DNA of 64,000 bases, taken from the NCBI RefSeq assembly GCF_039545055.1, contig NZ_BAABRP010000003.1, positions 62,001 to 126,000 of the forward strand, given 5' to 3'. The translations under genes were made by a program, and so were the position numbers. This document shows, one piece after another, positions 34,530-51,814 of this stretch (its first letter is position 1; every line of letters begins with the position of its first letter). Origin of the DNA: Deinococcus carri (GTDB lineage: Bacteria; Deinococcota; Deinococci; Deinococcales; Deinococcaceae). The notes under the pieces were generated by a model. That model was not told the origin of the DNA. It was given only the letters and a program-made list of their open reading frames with translations, and did no database searches.

Positions 34530-35696
34530 ATGCTTCGCTGCCAGGGTATGCGTGATCCCTGCCTGCCGTTTCCCGACGTCCTGCCGCCGGCCGACGCGTG
34601 GCGCGGACGGGGCCTCCTGCGCAAAGGCACGAACCGCCGGGAAAGCTATCAGACGGTGTTGCCGCTGGCGCTGCTGGGAACTCTCCTCCCGCTGGCCCTG
34701 CCAGGACCGGCCCCCGCGCCCGTGCTGGCCGTCACGTTGCTGGGGCTGGCGGGCCTGCTGGGGCTGGTCCTGGTCCTGACGCTGGTGCCGCGTTGCCCGC
34801 TGCGGGTGCTGGACCTGCTGCTGCTGCTGGGCGGCTGGGCCTTGCTGCTGGGCGAACTGGCCTTCCGGCTGTTTGGCGCGGCCACACCGGGCGCGGTCCT
34901 GTCGCTGGGCAACATGCTCCCCTGGTGTCTGGTCCTGCTCCTGGCCCCGGCCTGGCTGCTCGGGGAGCGGCAGGGGCGGGTGGTGAGTGGGGCGGCCCTG
35001 GGAAGCCTGCTGCTGCTGACCCTCCTCTTTGCCGCCGGTCCCATGGGCGCGCGCGGGCCGGAAGGCAGCGCCCTGCTGAATGCCCTGTTGCAGGTGCAGT
35101 TGGCCGGGGGTGTGGCCCTGCTGGGGCAGCAGGCGGCGGGCCGCCGCGCCCGGACGGCAGCCCGCTGCGGAAGCTGGTCAGGCATGGCTGACCAGGAGTG
35201 TGATCCCCTGACCGGCCTGCCGGGATACCCCGCGCTGGAGCGGGTGCTGGCGGGGCATCTTCCCCAGCGCCCGGCGGGGCTGACGGTGGCGGTGCTGGCG
35301 CTGGACGGTCTGGAGGAAGCGCAGGCGGAGCGGGGGGTGGCCTTTGCCCAGGTGCTGCGCGCCCACGTGGCCCGCACCCTGACCGCCGCCACCCGCGACG
35401 AGGACGTAGTCGGGTGCCTGGGCGACGGGACCTTTGCCGTGCTGATGCGCGTTCCCGATGCCCGGTCGGCCCGCGCGGCCTGCGAGCGGCTGCGGGTGCG
35501 GGTCGCCTCGCGGCCGCTGCAGGGCGTCCTGCCCACCGTCAGCGTCGGCGTGACGGTCTGGGCCGGGCACACCAGCGGCCGCGCCCTGCTGACGCACGCG
35601 CAACAGGCGCTGGCGCAGGCCCGCCAGGACGGCGGCAACCGGGTCCATCTCGGCACGGAAGCGGGCGTGGTCCTTGCGGCCGCACCGGCGGCCTGA
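34530..35696 (+). CDS. membrane protein with degenerate GGDEF domain
   Basis: 388 residues from ATG 34530 (GAGGG upstream; ATG 34548 is an alternative). Five or six TM helices occupy residues ~35-205, very Leu/Gly/Ala-rich. The C-terminal domain from ~220 begins CDPLTGLPGYPALERVL, the usual DPLTGLxN-type entry of GGDEF domains, but the active-site motif is LGDGTFAVLM in place of GGDEF. Loss of the acidic GGDEF pair suggests it does not make c-di-GMP and may instead sense GTP or c-di-GMP, or act by protein contact. Followed by a terminator. Confidence 0.78.
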   Translation: MLRCQGMRDPCLPFPDVLPPADAWRGRGLLRKGTNRRESYQTVLPLALLGTLLPLALPGPAPAPVLAVTLLGLAGLLGLVLVLTLVPRCPLRVLDLLLLLGGWALLLGELAFRLFGAATPGAVLSLGNMLPWCLVLLLAPAWLLGERQGRVVSGAALGSLLLLTLLFAAGPMGARGPEGSALLNALLQVQLAGGVALLGQQAAGRRARTAARCGSWSGMADQECDPLTGLPGYPALERVLAGHLPQRPAGLTVAVLALDGLEEAQAERGVAFAQVLRAHVARTLTAATRDEDVVGCLGDGTFAVLMRVPDARSARAACERLRVRVASRPLQGVLPTVSVGVTVWAGHTSGRALLTHAQQALAQARQDGGNRVHLGTEAGVVLAAAPAA

Positions 35697-35723
35697 AGCC
35701 CCGGGCGGCGGCAGAATCCGTAT

Positions 35724-35772
35724 TAGACTCGGAACCACGCGGGAGGCTGCCGGCCCAGGGGCCTCCCGTTTT
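35724..35772 (+). terminator. hairpin terminator preceded by a -10-like box
   Basis: CGGGAGGC (35740-35747) pairs with GCCTCCCG (35761-35768), then TTTT. TAGACT at 35724-35729 just upstream could start a very short RNA ended here. Confidence 0.7.
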
Positions 35773-35792
35773 CCCGCCCAGGCGGCCCGGGG

Positions 35793-35809
35793 CTGACACT
35801 GGGCTGACA
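35793..35809 (+). promoter_or_regulatory. Pho-box-like direct repeat
   Basis: CTGACA at 35793-35798 and 35804-35809, an 11-bp period as in PhoB/PhoP boxes (CTGTCA repeats), 29 bp upstream of the DUF47-Pit operon. Confidence 0.5.
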
Positions 35810-35837
35810 AAAGGGCAGAGAATCGGAGTGAAACGTC

Positions 35838-36476
<639 letters not shown>

Positions 36477-36495
36477 GGGTCAGGGGCGAAACTGC

Positions 36496-37494
<999 letters not shown>

Positions 37495-37497
37495 GGG

Positions 37498-37541
37498 AGC
37501 GGTCAGTTTCAGCCATGAGCCGTCAGCGGTCAGCGGTCAGG
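37498..37541. repeat. GGTCAGC/AGTTTCAGCC microrepeat
   Basis: Tandem GCGGTCA units plus a TTTCAGCC unit directly after pit. Confidence 0.55.
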
Positions 37542-37549
37542 AAAAAGGA

Positions 37550-37588
37550 GCGGGAGGAGACACAGAGTTCGTCTCCCCCGCTTCTTTT
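37550..37588 (+). terminator. intrinsic terminator after pit
   Basis: GCGGGAGGAGAC (37550-37561) pairs with GTCTCCCCCGC (37571-37581, one bulge), followed by TTCTTTT. Confidence 0.75.
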
Positions 37589-37592
37589 CTCT

Positions 37593-38399
<807 letters not shown>

Positions 38400-38406
38400 G
38401 GGGGCA

Positions 38407-38412
38407 ATTGTA
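38407..38412 (-). promoter_or_regulatory. leaderless -10 box of coaX
   Basis: TACAAT on the minus strand with a 7-nt spacer to GTG 38399. Confidence 0.6.
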
Positions 38413-38487
38413 GGCGCTGGCAACGCCGCCGCGAACGCGCTAGCGTGCGGCAGAAGCACAACTCACCCCACCTCTGGAGGTCTCCCC

Positions 38488-40398
<1,911 letters not shown>

Positions 40399-40479
40399 GT
40401 CGGCCGCCGCGTGGGAGGACCGTGTGGTAGGGTGCGGGCAACCGGGGTTCGCCCCTGACCACAACACGGAGGCTTCACC

Positions 40480-41289
40480 ATGAGCGTGTCACCGAGCATG
40501 CCGGACTTCATCCATCCGGCCTACCTGAAGGCGTTGGGCCGCGCTATGCAACCGGCCAAGCAGCAGAGTTACGACGCCCTGCATCTCTTTCCCGGAGCGC
40601 GGGTGCTGGACGTGGGCTGCGGGCCGGGGCTGGACGCGGCGGCCCTCGCCGGGCGGGTGGGGCCAGAGGGGCAGGTGGTGGGCGTGGACCACGACCCGAC
40701 CATGCTGGAACATGCCCGCGCCGCCTTGCCCCCCCGGACGAACATCCTTTTCCGGCAGGCCGACGGGCTGGCGCTGCCCTTTCCTGACGGTTCCTTCGAC
40801 GCCGTGCGGGCCGAGCGCGTCCTGATGCATACGCCCGACGCCTCCCGCCTGCTGGCCGAGATGCTGCGCGTCACCCGCCCCGGCGGCCGGGTCAGCGCGA
40901 TGGACACCGACCTCCCGCCCACGGTGGACTATGCCAGCGACGAGGTGCAGGCACTCGACCGCCGCATCACCGCCTTCCAGCGGCAACAGGCGAGCGGGCC
41001 GACCTTCCGGGGCAAGCCGGGGCGGCAGCTGCGGCGGCTGTTCGGGGAGGCCGGGCTGGAGGGGGTCACGGCGGAAGTCATCGTGGTGCCCCTGGACGCG
41101 GAGGCCCTGCTGGACACCTGGTTTACCCGTCCCGAGGCGGCGCTGGAGGCCGGAGTCCTCACCTCGGAAGAGTGGGCGGCGTTCGAGGCGCACTTTCGCG
41201 CACTGGACGCGGCCGGGCACCTGTTCGCCTATTCCACGGTGGTCCTCGCGGTCGGGCGCACACCGGAGAAGGGGGCAGCGGGCCAGTAA
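40480..41289 (+). CDS. class I SAM-dependent methyltransferase
   Basis: 269 residues. Motif [21 protein letters not shown], motif [20 protein letters not shown], then [20 protein letters not shown] and motif [19 protein letters not shown], as in the UbiE/COQ5-like Methyltransf_11 group. The C-terminal ~100 residues form a helical substrate cap. SD GGAGG. Substrate unknown; no neighbouring pathway suggests one. Confidence 0.87.
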   Translation: MSVSPSMPDFIHPAYLKALGRAMQPAKQQSYDALHLFPGARVLDVGCGPGLDAAALAGRVGPEGQVVGVDHDPTMLEHARAALPPRTNILFRQADGLALPFPDGSFDAVRAERVLMHTPDASRLLAEMLRVTRPGGRVSAMDTDLPPTVDYASDEVQALDRRITAFQRQQASGPTFRGKPGRQLRRLFGEAGLEGVTAEVIVVPLDAEALLDTWFTRPEAALEAGVLTSEEWAAFEAHFRALDAAGHLFAYSTVVLAVGRTPEKGAAGQ

Positions 41290-41316
41290 CCGGCCGCTGC
41301 CCCCCTCTCTCTGCGC

Positions 41317-42009
41317 TTACTGGAAGCTGCCCAGGTCCAGCCCCACGCTGTAGGCGCAGTTCGTGTCCGCCTCGGTGCGGAGCAGCAGGTCCACCTTATC
41401 GCTCGCGCCGATGCCCGACTTGAGCGGCTCGAAGTAGTAGACCAGGGTGCCCGACCAGGTGCCGCCGTCCTGCTTGAAGTCGCTGACGTAGCTCTTGCGG
41501 GTGGGCGCGAGCATCTTGCCGTCGGGGGCCTTGAGGCGCACCAGGTAGGCGTCGCGGGCCTTTTCGGTGGGGAGGCCGCGCACGTTCACGTCCACGCGCA
41601 GCAGGCCGTCGGCCAGGCGCTTCCCGGCCAGGTCAGTCCCCAGCGCGCCCTCGGCGCTGAGGTTGCGGAAGTTGTCGCGGGCGTCCTGCGCCTGGAAGTA
41701 GAGCTGGTCGGCCTGCCCACTCACCGTGACGCTGGCGGGGCGGCTGCCTCCCTTGAAGTCGGTGGGCGCGGCAATCCAGTCGGCCAGGCACTTGTCGCCG
41801 CCGTCGAACACCTTCACGGCTCCGTCGCCGGCGGCGAACTTGCCGTCCTTGACGGTCAGGTCGAGGGTCTGGTAGGTGGGCACCGGGTCACGGCGGCCAT
41901 ACGCGCCGTCGATGACGTTCTTGGCGGTCGTTTCCTCCAGCTTGGGCACCCACGCGAGGGCGGGGGCGGACAGCAGGACGGTCAGGGTGAGAAGGACGGG
42001 TTTGCGCAT
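41317..42009 (-). CDS. secreted protein of unknown function
   Basis: 230 residues from ATG 42009, with GAGGT five nt upstream. Sec signal peptide MRKPVLLTLTVLLSAPALA. The mature protein is beta-rich and has two Cys (one in GDKCLADWIA, one in DTNCAYSVGL near the C-terminus) that could form a disulfide. Repeated phrases such as LTVKDGKFAAGDGAVKVFDG and VRLKAPDGKMLAPTRKSY fit a beta-sandwich. It follows the TonB-like gene by about 50 bp on the same strand, so it may be exported as part of that system; function unknown. Confidence 0.7.
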   Translation of the reverse strand: MRKPVLLTLTVLLSAPALAWVPKLEETTAKNVIDGAYGRRDPVPTYQTLDLTVKDGKFAAGDGAVKVFDGGDKCLADWIAAPTDFKGGSRPASVTVSGQADQLYFQAQDARDNFRNLSAEGALGTDLAGKRLADGLLRVDVNVRGLPTEKARDAYLVRLKAPDGKMLAPTRKSYVSDFKQDGGTWSGTLVYYFEPLKSGIGASDKVDLLLRTEADTNCAYSVGLDLGSFQ

Positions 42010-42060
42010 GTTGCACCTCATAACAGGGGGGAATGACGGCAGGCTGACGCGGGGGGCGCT

Positions 42061-44151
42061 TCAGTCCTTCAGGTACACGACGCGGCAGGCCTTCCCCGCC
42101 GCGCGGAACTGGGCGGCGGCGCTGCTGCCGAGGACCGCGTTGGTCAAGACGCCACTGCCGCGCGCGATGCGGGGTTCTTCCACCCGCACCGCCTTGACGC
42201 GGGTCACGTTCTGGAACTGCCCAATCTGGCCCTCGGACGTGATGTAGGTGTGGAGGTTGCCCTCCTGCACGAGCTGGGAACTCACGCCCTTGACGAGGGC
42301 CGCGTCGGGCCAGAGCTGCGTGCCGCCCTCGTCGTAGAGGAAGCTCGTCATGTCGCGCTGGAAGGCCCCCAGGCCGCGCACGTCCACGACGACCGTGCAG
42401 TTCAGCGGCCGGCTCTCGTTGCCCGCAGCCGCACCGCCGCCGCCACCGGCGCGGGCCGTCTCGCCGCCGCCGGTGCTGCCGCCCGCCGGGGTGCCGGACC
42501 CGGTCCCACTGCCGCCCCCCGGACGACCGGAGGCCGGGGCCTCGCCCGCACCGGAGGGGCTGTTGCCGTTGCCCGTGCTGGCCGAGCCGCCACGCCCACC
42601 AGCGGCCGGGCCGGGGTCGGGGGCCGTGCCCGCGCCGGTGCCGCTGCCCCCGGAGGATTCGCGGGGGGCGGCAGGCGCGGCGGGCGTCGCGCCGCCACTG
42701 CCCGCCGTCCCCCGCGCGGGGGCCTCGGCTTGCGGGCCGGGGCTGGCGTCACCGGGCGAGGTGCCGGTGCGGGCCGCCGGGCTGGCCGTCCCCTCCCCTG
42801 TTCCGGTGGGGGTGCCGGGCCGGGTGGACGGGCGGGAAGTCTCGGCCTGGGGGGCCTCGGAAGTCCCCTGGCCTGCTGCCCCGCGTGTCGGGGTGGGGGC
42901 GGGCGTGGGGTCGGGGACCGCGGCGGCAGGGGCCGGCGTCCGGGTGGGAGCCGTCGCCTCCGGGGCCGCCGGGGCGGGCGTGCGAGTGGGCGCGGGAGCC
43001 TCGGCCGCAGGCGTGGCCGCCGGAGCCGGACTGCGCGTGGGCGTGGGGGCATCCGGCGCACTCGCCTCAGGCGTGCGGGAGACGCTGCCTTCCCGTCCGG
43101 CCACCGCCTCCGGGCTGCCGGGGGCCAGGGTGCCACGCGAGGCGGTGGGAGTCTCGGGGGCGCTGCCCTGCGGCGCACTCGGGGGCCGGGCCGGAATACG
43201 GGCCACGGACGGCGCGGCCTCGGCACTGGCCTCGGCGGGCGCGCCCCCCCGCGCGGGTGCGGGTTCCTCGGTCGCGGTGGCCTCTCCCCTGGCCGGGGCC
43301 GCCGTTTCCTCGGCGCTGGCGGGGGCGGCGTCCTCGCGGCGGGGCAGGGCGGTCACGGGTTCGGGGTCGGGGGCCGGCGCGGCGGGGGCAGCGGTCACCG
43401 GGTCGGCGGGCGTGTCGTCGGCCTGTGCCTGGGGTTCGGGGTCCGGCGTGCCCGCGCCGGCCGGGGCCGCAGCCGTGGGCGTCTCGGGAACGGGGGTTTC
43501 CTGCGGCGCGGGCTGCGGTTGCGGCGTCTGGGGTGTGGGGAGCGGGAACGGGGTGGCCCCCTGCGGCTCGGCGGACTCGACCTTCACCTGCTCGGAGGTC
43601 TGGGGCAGGGGCCGCAGCGGGGCCGCACTCGCGGTGGGGGCCGGGTCGGGCGTGCTGTCCTGGACCGGGGCCTGGGCCGCCGGGGGCGCGGGCTGGGCGG
43701 CGGGCGTGGGAGGAGCAGCCTGCCGCGCGGGAGCCTGCGGGGTGGGCGGCGCGGGTTGTGCCGCCGGTTTTGGCTGGGCCGGTGGCTGGGTCTGTGGCGT
43801 CGGCTTGTTCTGTGCCGGTCTGGTCTGGGCTGGCCTGGTTTCGGCGGGTTTGGTCTGGGTGCGCGGCGTGGTTCTCGGCCTCACCTGCTCTCGCGCCGGG
43901 GACGTGATGGGGGGGGTCGGCGTGGCCTCGGGGGGTGGGGCCAGCGTGACTACCTCCAGCGGGGCGCGCTTCAGGTCGGGCGGGGCGGTGAGGGCGGGGG
44001 GGCGCAGGTCGGGCCGGGCCGCGAGCAGGCCCAGCAGCAGCGCGCCGTGCAGCAGCAGCGTCACCCCCGCCGCCCGCAGTCGTTCCTGACGGGCCGGGTC
44101 GTGGGCCGGGCTGGAGACAGGGCCGGAGGGAGGGGTCGGCAGTGTGGTCAC
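42061..44151 (-). CDS. TonB-like envelope protein with ~500-residue Pro/Ala linker
   Basis: 696 residues from GTG 44151. Residues ~28-46 form one TM (GVTLLLHGALLLGLLAA), with a basic cytoplasmic start, as in TonB/TolA. Residues ~50-570 are low-complexity Pro/Ala/Thr/Glu then Gly/Ser-rich (PAQPKPAAQPAPPTPQAPAR; GRPGGGSGTGSGTPAGGS). A folded C-terminal domain of ~115 residues starts NCTVVVDVRGLGAFQRDM and ends ARACRVVYLKD-like. It has two Cys. The domain is not an obvious TonB C-terminal fold. Third gene after exbB-exbD, so an energy-transducing role is inferred. TonB is usually ~250 residues. Confidence 0.75.
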   Translation of the reverse strand: MTTLPTPPSGPVSSPAHDPARQERLRAAGVTLLLHGALLLGLLAARPDLRPPALTAPPDLKRAPLEVVTLAPPPEATPTPPITSPAREQVRPRTTPRTQTKPAETRPAQTRPAQNKPTPQTQPPAQPKPAAQPAPPTPQAPARQAAPPTPAAQPAPPAAQAPVQDSTPDPAPTASAAPLRPLPQTSEQVKVESAEPQGATPFPLPTPQTPQPQPAPQETPVPETPTAAAPAGAGTPDPEPQAQADDTPADPVTAAPAAPAPDPEPVTALPRREDAAPASAEETAAPARGEATATEEPAPARGGAPAEASAEAAPSVARIPARPPSAPQGSAPETPTASRGTLAPGSPEAVAGREGSVSRTPEASAPDAPTPTRSPAPAATPAAEAPAPTRTPAPAAPEATAPTRTPAPAAAVPDPTPAPTPTRGAAGQGTSEAPQAETSRPSTRPGTPTGTGEGTASPAARTGTSPGDASPGPQAEAPARGTAGSGGATPAAPAAPRESSGGSGTGAGTAPDPGPAAGGRGGSASTGNGNSPSGAGEAPASGRPGGGSGTGSGTPAGGSTGGGETARAGGGGGAAAGNESRPLNCTVVVDVRGLGAFQRDMTSFLYDEGGTQLWPDAALVKGVSSQLVQEGNLHTYITSEGQIGQFQNVTRVKAVRVEEPRIARGSGVLTNAVLGSSAAAQFRAAGKACRVVYLKD

Positions 44152-44158
44152 GTCCGGG

Positions 44159-44571
44159 TCACTTTCCGCCCCCCTGGGCCGTGCGGGTTCCCAGCGCGAG
44201 GCGCTCGCCGCCCGCCTTCTTGATCTCGTCCATCACGCGCACCACGGTGCCGTAGTTGCCGCGCTCGTCGGCGCGCAGGCCCACCACGCCGCCCGACGTT
44301 TGCAGCAGGGGCTTGAGCTGCCCGCCCAGTTTCGTCAGGGTGGTTTCCTTGCCGTTCAGAAACAGCTTCCCGGCGCGGTCCACGCTCACGATAGGCAGGG
44401 CGGGCGTCTCCTGCACGGTGGTGCTGGCGCGCGGCAGGTCCAGCGGCAGCGCGTTCTGGCGTGCCCCCAGGCTGCTGGTCAGGAAGAAGAAGATCAGCAG
44501 CAGCAGCACGATGTCCACCATCGGCGCGAAATCGAAGGTCACGGCGTCGCCGCCCTCACGAAAGCGCCGCC

Positions 44572-44575
<4 letters not shown>
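44159..44575 (-). CDS. ExbD/TolR family proton-channel subunit
   Basis: 138 residues. One TM with the functional Asp: APMVDIVLLLLIFFFLTSS (Asp near residue 21). The periplasmic domain is typical (LPIVSVDRAGKLFLNGKETT, VGLRADERGNYGTVVRVMDE). Overlaps exbB by 4 bp. Works with the ExbB-like subunit to power the TonB-like protein from the proton gradient. Confidence 0.92.
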
Positions 44576-45261
<686 letters not shown>

Positions 45262-45335
45262 CGCCCTCACGGGTAGCACGGCCGCGCGTGGCAAGCGTGA
45301 AAAAGGCGGGCCGGGGACTCATGCGGGGGGCGTGT

Positions 45336-45361
45336 GCGGTGCGCGGGAGGCGGTGCGCGGT
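45336..45361. repeat. GC-rich repeat, copy 2
   Basis: The 26 bp beginning GCGGTGCGCGGGAGGC are identical to 25537-25562. The distal arm is degenerate here (ATGCACCGCG). Confidence 0.65.
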
Positions 45362-45440
45362 GAAAACCTTCCCCTCTTTTCCCGCTTCCCATGCACCGCG
45401 TCCTGCGCCCAGAACCGCCGCTCAATCCACACCAAATCAC

Positions 45441-45469
45441 TCGACTTTAGCCCACCGGGTGGGTACAAT
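45441..45469 (+). promoter_or_regulatory. suf operon promoter
   Basis: TCGACT (-35), 17-bp spacer, TACAAT (-10), giving a ~60-nt leader. A small palindrome GAATCATTC lies in the leader. This is the best two-box promoter in the window. Confidence 0.7.
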
Positions 45470-45537
45470 GGCACGGTAACTAGGAATCATTCTCAAGAAG
45501 AGAGATTTCCGCTGCAGGACCAGCCAAAGGAGCCTCC

Positions 45538-46308
<771 letters not shown>

Positions 46309-46310
46309 GC

Positions 46311-46404
46311 GCAGAAGGCTAAAGGCAGATGGCAAAAGGCCAACTGGCGCTTCAGCACAAGCCCCTTCCCTGAGCCATCTGCTTTCTGCCCTCCGCCATC
46401 TGCA
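46311..46404. repeat. GCAGATGGC/GCCATCTGC microrepeat
   Basis: GCAGATGGC (46325-46333) is inverted as GCCATCTGC at 46374-46382 and 46395-46403, filling the sufC-sufB gap with GCAGAAGGC-like units. Confidence 0.6.
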
Positions 46405-46422
46405 ACCTCCCAAGGAGTTCCC

Positions 46423-47828
<1,406 letters not shown>

Positions 47829-47841
47829 AGCTGGTCTGAGG

Positions 47842-47865
47842 GCCGCACTCCTGACCGGGTGCGGC
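47842..47865 (+). terminator. hairpin between sufB and the TA pair
   Basis: GCCGCAC (47842-47848) pairs with GTGCGGC (47859-47865), followed by TCTTGTCT; likely a weak terminator or attenuator. Confidence 0.5.
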
Positions 47866-47886
47866 TCTTGTCTCGTCGGGGGAAGC

Positions 47887-48111
47887 ATGACCGCACCGCA
47901 GGAACTTCACGAAAAGATTGACCAGCTTTCGCCGGAAGGACTCAAGCGGCTTCAGGAGTTTCTGGAGCGGGAACGGCAGGAGCGGGTCGAACGGCACCTG
48001 GCAGCCCTGGATGCCTTTGCGGAAGGCTGGACTCCGGAGGAAGAAGCGGCCTTTGAGGCGGCGCTTAGCCAGCGTGTCAAGCTGCGCTCTACCGGAGATG
48101 AGCCGGGCTGA
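47887..48111 (+). CDS. putative antitoxin of a PIN-domain TA pair
   Basis: 74 residues. N-terminal helix ELHEKIDQLSPEGLKRLQEF, a charged middle (ERERQERVERH) and EGWTPEEEAAFEAALSQRV. Small charged protein directly before a PIN toxin with a 1-bp TGATG overlap, so an antitoxin role follows from position. It is not an obvious AbrB or RHH fold; the N-terminus resembles short DUF2281-like antitoxins. Lies inside the suf operon. Confidence 0.65.
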   Translation: MTAPQELHEKIDQLSPEGLKRLQEFLERERQERVERHLAALDAFAEGWTPEEEAAFEAALSQRVKLRSTGDEPG

Positions 48112-48514
48112 TGCTGGTCCTGGATACTAACGTTCTCATTGCCTTTCAGAAGCGGAATGAACAGGTGCGTTCGGCATATGCGGCGGCTGTCAGCAGAGGC
48201 GAAACCATAGCTGTTCCCGCGCTGGTTCGCTATGAAGCACGCAAAGAATTACAAAATCCACGCTATCAGCGCCGTCTAAGCGGGCTTGACGCCCTGCTTG
48301 ACCTGCATCCAACTCTGGATATGGACAGCGAAACGGCGGATATTGCAGCTTCCCTTTTTGAAACACTTCGGTCCAGCGGCACCTTGATCGAGGACGCCGA
48401 CTTGCTGATTGCCGCGACCGCTATCCGCCACGGCGCGACCCTCATCACCCGCAACACCAGGCACTTTCAACGAATCCCCAGTCTATCCCTTACAGACTGG
48501 CAGCAGGAGGAACA

Positions 48515-48518
<4 letters not shown>
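48111..48518 (+). CDS. vapC: PIN-domain toxin, VapC family
   Basis: 135 residues. PIN ribonuclease fold with the acidic active site: D5 in LVLDTNVLIAF, the Glu in VRYEARKEL (~residue 43), the Asp pair in LIEDADLLIAATAI (~95) and the late Asn/Asp position in ITRNTRHFQRI. VapC toxins cleave tRNA or rRNA. GC content is somewhat lower than the suf genes around it. Its stop overlaps the sufD start (ATGA), so the pair is now wired into suf translation. Confidence 0.85.
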
Positions 48519-49867
<1,349 letters not shown>

Positions 49868-49870
49868 GGG

Positions 49871-49921
49871 GAGCGGTCAGCTTTCAGCCGTCAGCGGTCA
49901 GTCCTGGGAAGGGCTGACCGC
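49871..49921. repeat. GGTCAGC/AGCTTTCAGC microrepeat with hairpin
   Basis: GCGGTCAG (49894-49901) pairs with CTGACCGC (49914-49921) and probably ends sufD. Confidence 0.55.
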
Positions 49922-49955
49922 TTCTCCGCGTCGGGGCTTGGTGGTAAAACCCAGC

Positions 49956-50564
<609 letters not shown>

Positions 50565-50596
50565 CTAGGGTGGGGAAGGGGCTGAGCTGTGTGCTC

Positions 50597-50625
50597 TTGC
50601 GGAGAAGATGGGAGCGGCGTAAGGG
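50597..50625 (+). repeat. direct repeat, right copy
   Basis: Matches the sufD 3' end at 49842-49870 with two differences and is followed, as there, by AGCTTTCAGC microrepeat. Confidence 0.75.
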
Positions 50626-50631
50626 AAGTTG

Positions 50632-50657
50632 AGAGCTTTCAGCGGTCAGCTTCGAGC
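50632..50657. repeat. AGCTTTCAGCGGTCAGC microrepeat
   Basis: Provides the stop codon region of the AT-rich gene at 50646-51299. Confidence 0.5.
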
Positions 50658-51299
50658 AAGGGGCTGGCCACCTTGCTGCCTCAACAAATTACCTATTTCG
50701 CTGGCATACACATTTGATATATGTTGGGCAGATTTTACTCTGCTTAAAAACTCCCTCATAGCCAAGTTAAGTTCAGGAAATATATTTGCACTGTCAAATT
50801 CTTCTAAATTTTTCATCTCGACAAGTTTAATTGCTATACTACTGAGTCTATAGTGAGAATCAACCATCCTTTTAATTGCATCACTGCACTCCTTAGATAT
50901 TCCCTCAAGATATACCAATGCTACAAAATCTTCCATCTCAATAAATCTACTATCATTTGGTAGGGCTGAAAAGAATTTAAGTTCTGGCAAAATAGGATAA
51001 GAGAAGTCGGTATAGAAGCTTAAAGCAGTCTCCATGCTTCTCTTGTCCTCCTCCATCTTTTCCCTCTCATGAATAGATAAGATTTGCATAAATTTTGCGT
51101 AGTTCTTTTCAAGGTTTCCAAGAAGCTCCACAGTTTCCAGCAATATTGGCTTCTGTTGAGAATAAAAGTATTTTACTCTTTTGATATACTCAATAGTCCT
51201 GAACTTAGACTGATGCTTAGAAACGTTCCATGCGATAATCGCACTAAGAAGAACACTCAACGCAGGTATAGCAAAGTTAACCCAAGAAGTTTGTGGCAT
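50646..51299 (-). CDS. AT-rich single-TM protein of unknown function
   Basis: 217 residues. N-terminal TM (NFAIPALSVLLSAIIAWNV, residues ~8-26), then a cytoplasmic helical domain with many Lys, Phe, Tyr, Asn and Ile residues (EREKMEEDKRSMETALSFYT; DFVALVYLEGISKECSDAIK). Codon use is unlike any neighbour, being far richer in A/T, which points to recent acquisition. The C-terminal QQGGQPLARS is GC-rich and comes from the recipient repeat, so the original stop may have been lost. The layout (TM anchor plus helical cytosolic part) occurs in phage-defence orphans, but no motif supports that. Confidence 0.7.
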   Translation of the reverse strand: MPQTSWVNFAIPALSVLLSAIIAWNVSKHQSKFRTIEYIKRVKYFYSQQKPILLETVELLGNLEKNYAKFMQILSIHEREKMEEDKRSMETALSFYTDFSYPILPELKFFSALPNDSRFIEMEDFVALVYLEGISKECSDAIKRMVDSHYRLSSIAIKLVEMKNLEEFDSANIFPELNLAMREFLSRVKSAQHISNVYASEIGNLLRQQGGQPLARS

Positions 51300-51347
51300 A
51301 CGAGAAAGACAGTTTATTCTGATTTGTGCTGAAGCCTGAGAAGCGGC

Positions 51348-51803
51348 TTACATCGGCTCCTCCTCCCACCCCGGCACTAGCGCAATTCGCGCCCGCGCCT
51401 CCGCCACGTCCGTCTCCTCCGGGCGGCACAGGTCCCATTCCCTCCCCCCGGCGTAGGCACCGACCACGAGCAGGTCGGCGCTGCTGCCGTCGTTCCGGTG
51501 GCCCGTTCCGGCAGGCAGGAGCAGCACGTCGCCCTCCCCCACCTGCACCTGCGGGCCGCCCTCGCCACCCAGGGTCAGACGGGCCTGGCCCCGCGCGACC
51601 ACCAGTACCTCGTGGGCGGTGGAGTGGTAGTGGTGGAAGGGGTAAATCCCGTTGCGCCAGGCGTTGGTCCAGCTGCGCTCCGCCAGGTAGGCCTCTATCT
51701 GCGCGGGCATCTGTCCCCTCAAAGCCGCGCGGAAGAGGCGGGCGGGCTGGGGGTTGTTGGGAACGGAACCATTCTGGGGCAGGTGGAACAGTTCGGGGGA
51801 CAT
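51348..51803 (-). CDS. cupin-domain protein
   Basis: 151 residues from ATG 51803, with TACCCT 5 nt upstream. Cupin motif 1 IYPFHHYHSTAHEVLVVARG (histidines of the metal site and Glu), motif 2 GDVLLLPAGTGHRNDGSS. It begins HLPQNGSVPNNPQPARLFRA, typical of the YjlB-like cupin group. Small beta-barrel, probably metal-binding; substrate unknown. Confidence 0.82.
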   Translation of the reverse strand: MSPELFHLPQNGSVPNNPQPARLFRAALRGQMPAQIEAYLAERSWTNAWRNGIYPFHHYHSTAHEVLVVARGQARLTLGGEGGPQVQVGEGDVLLLPAGTGHRNDGSSADLLVVGAYAGGREWDLCRPEETDVAEARARIALVPGWEEEPM

Positions 51804-51808
51804 GACCC

Positions 51809-51814
51809 AGGGTA
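51809..51814 (-). promoter_or_regulatory. near-leaderless -10 box of the cupin gene
   Basis: TACCCT on the minus strand, 5 nt before ATG 51803. Confidence 0.45.

Noticed and set aside
42250..44223. long plus-strand ORFs opposite the TonB-like gene
   Set aside because: Mirror images of the Pro/Ala linker; low-complexity Gly/Arg, no start signals.
50646..51299. calling the AT-rich gene a phage-defence effector
   Set aside because: TM plus helical layout and foreign composition fit, but no catalytic or sensor motif supports it.
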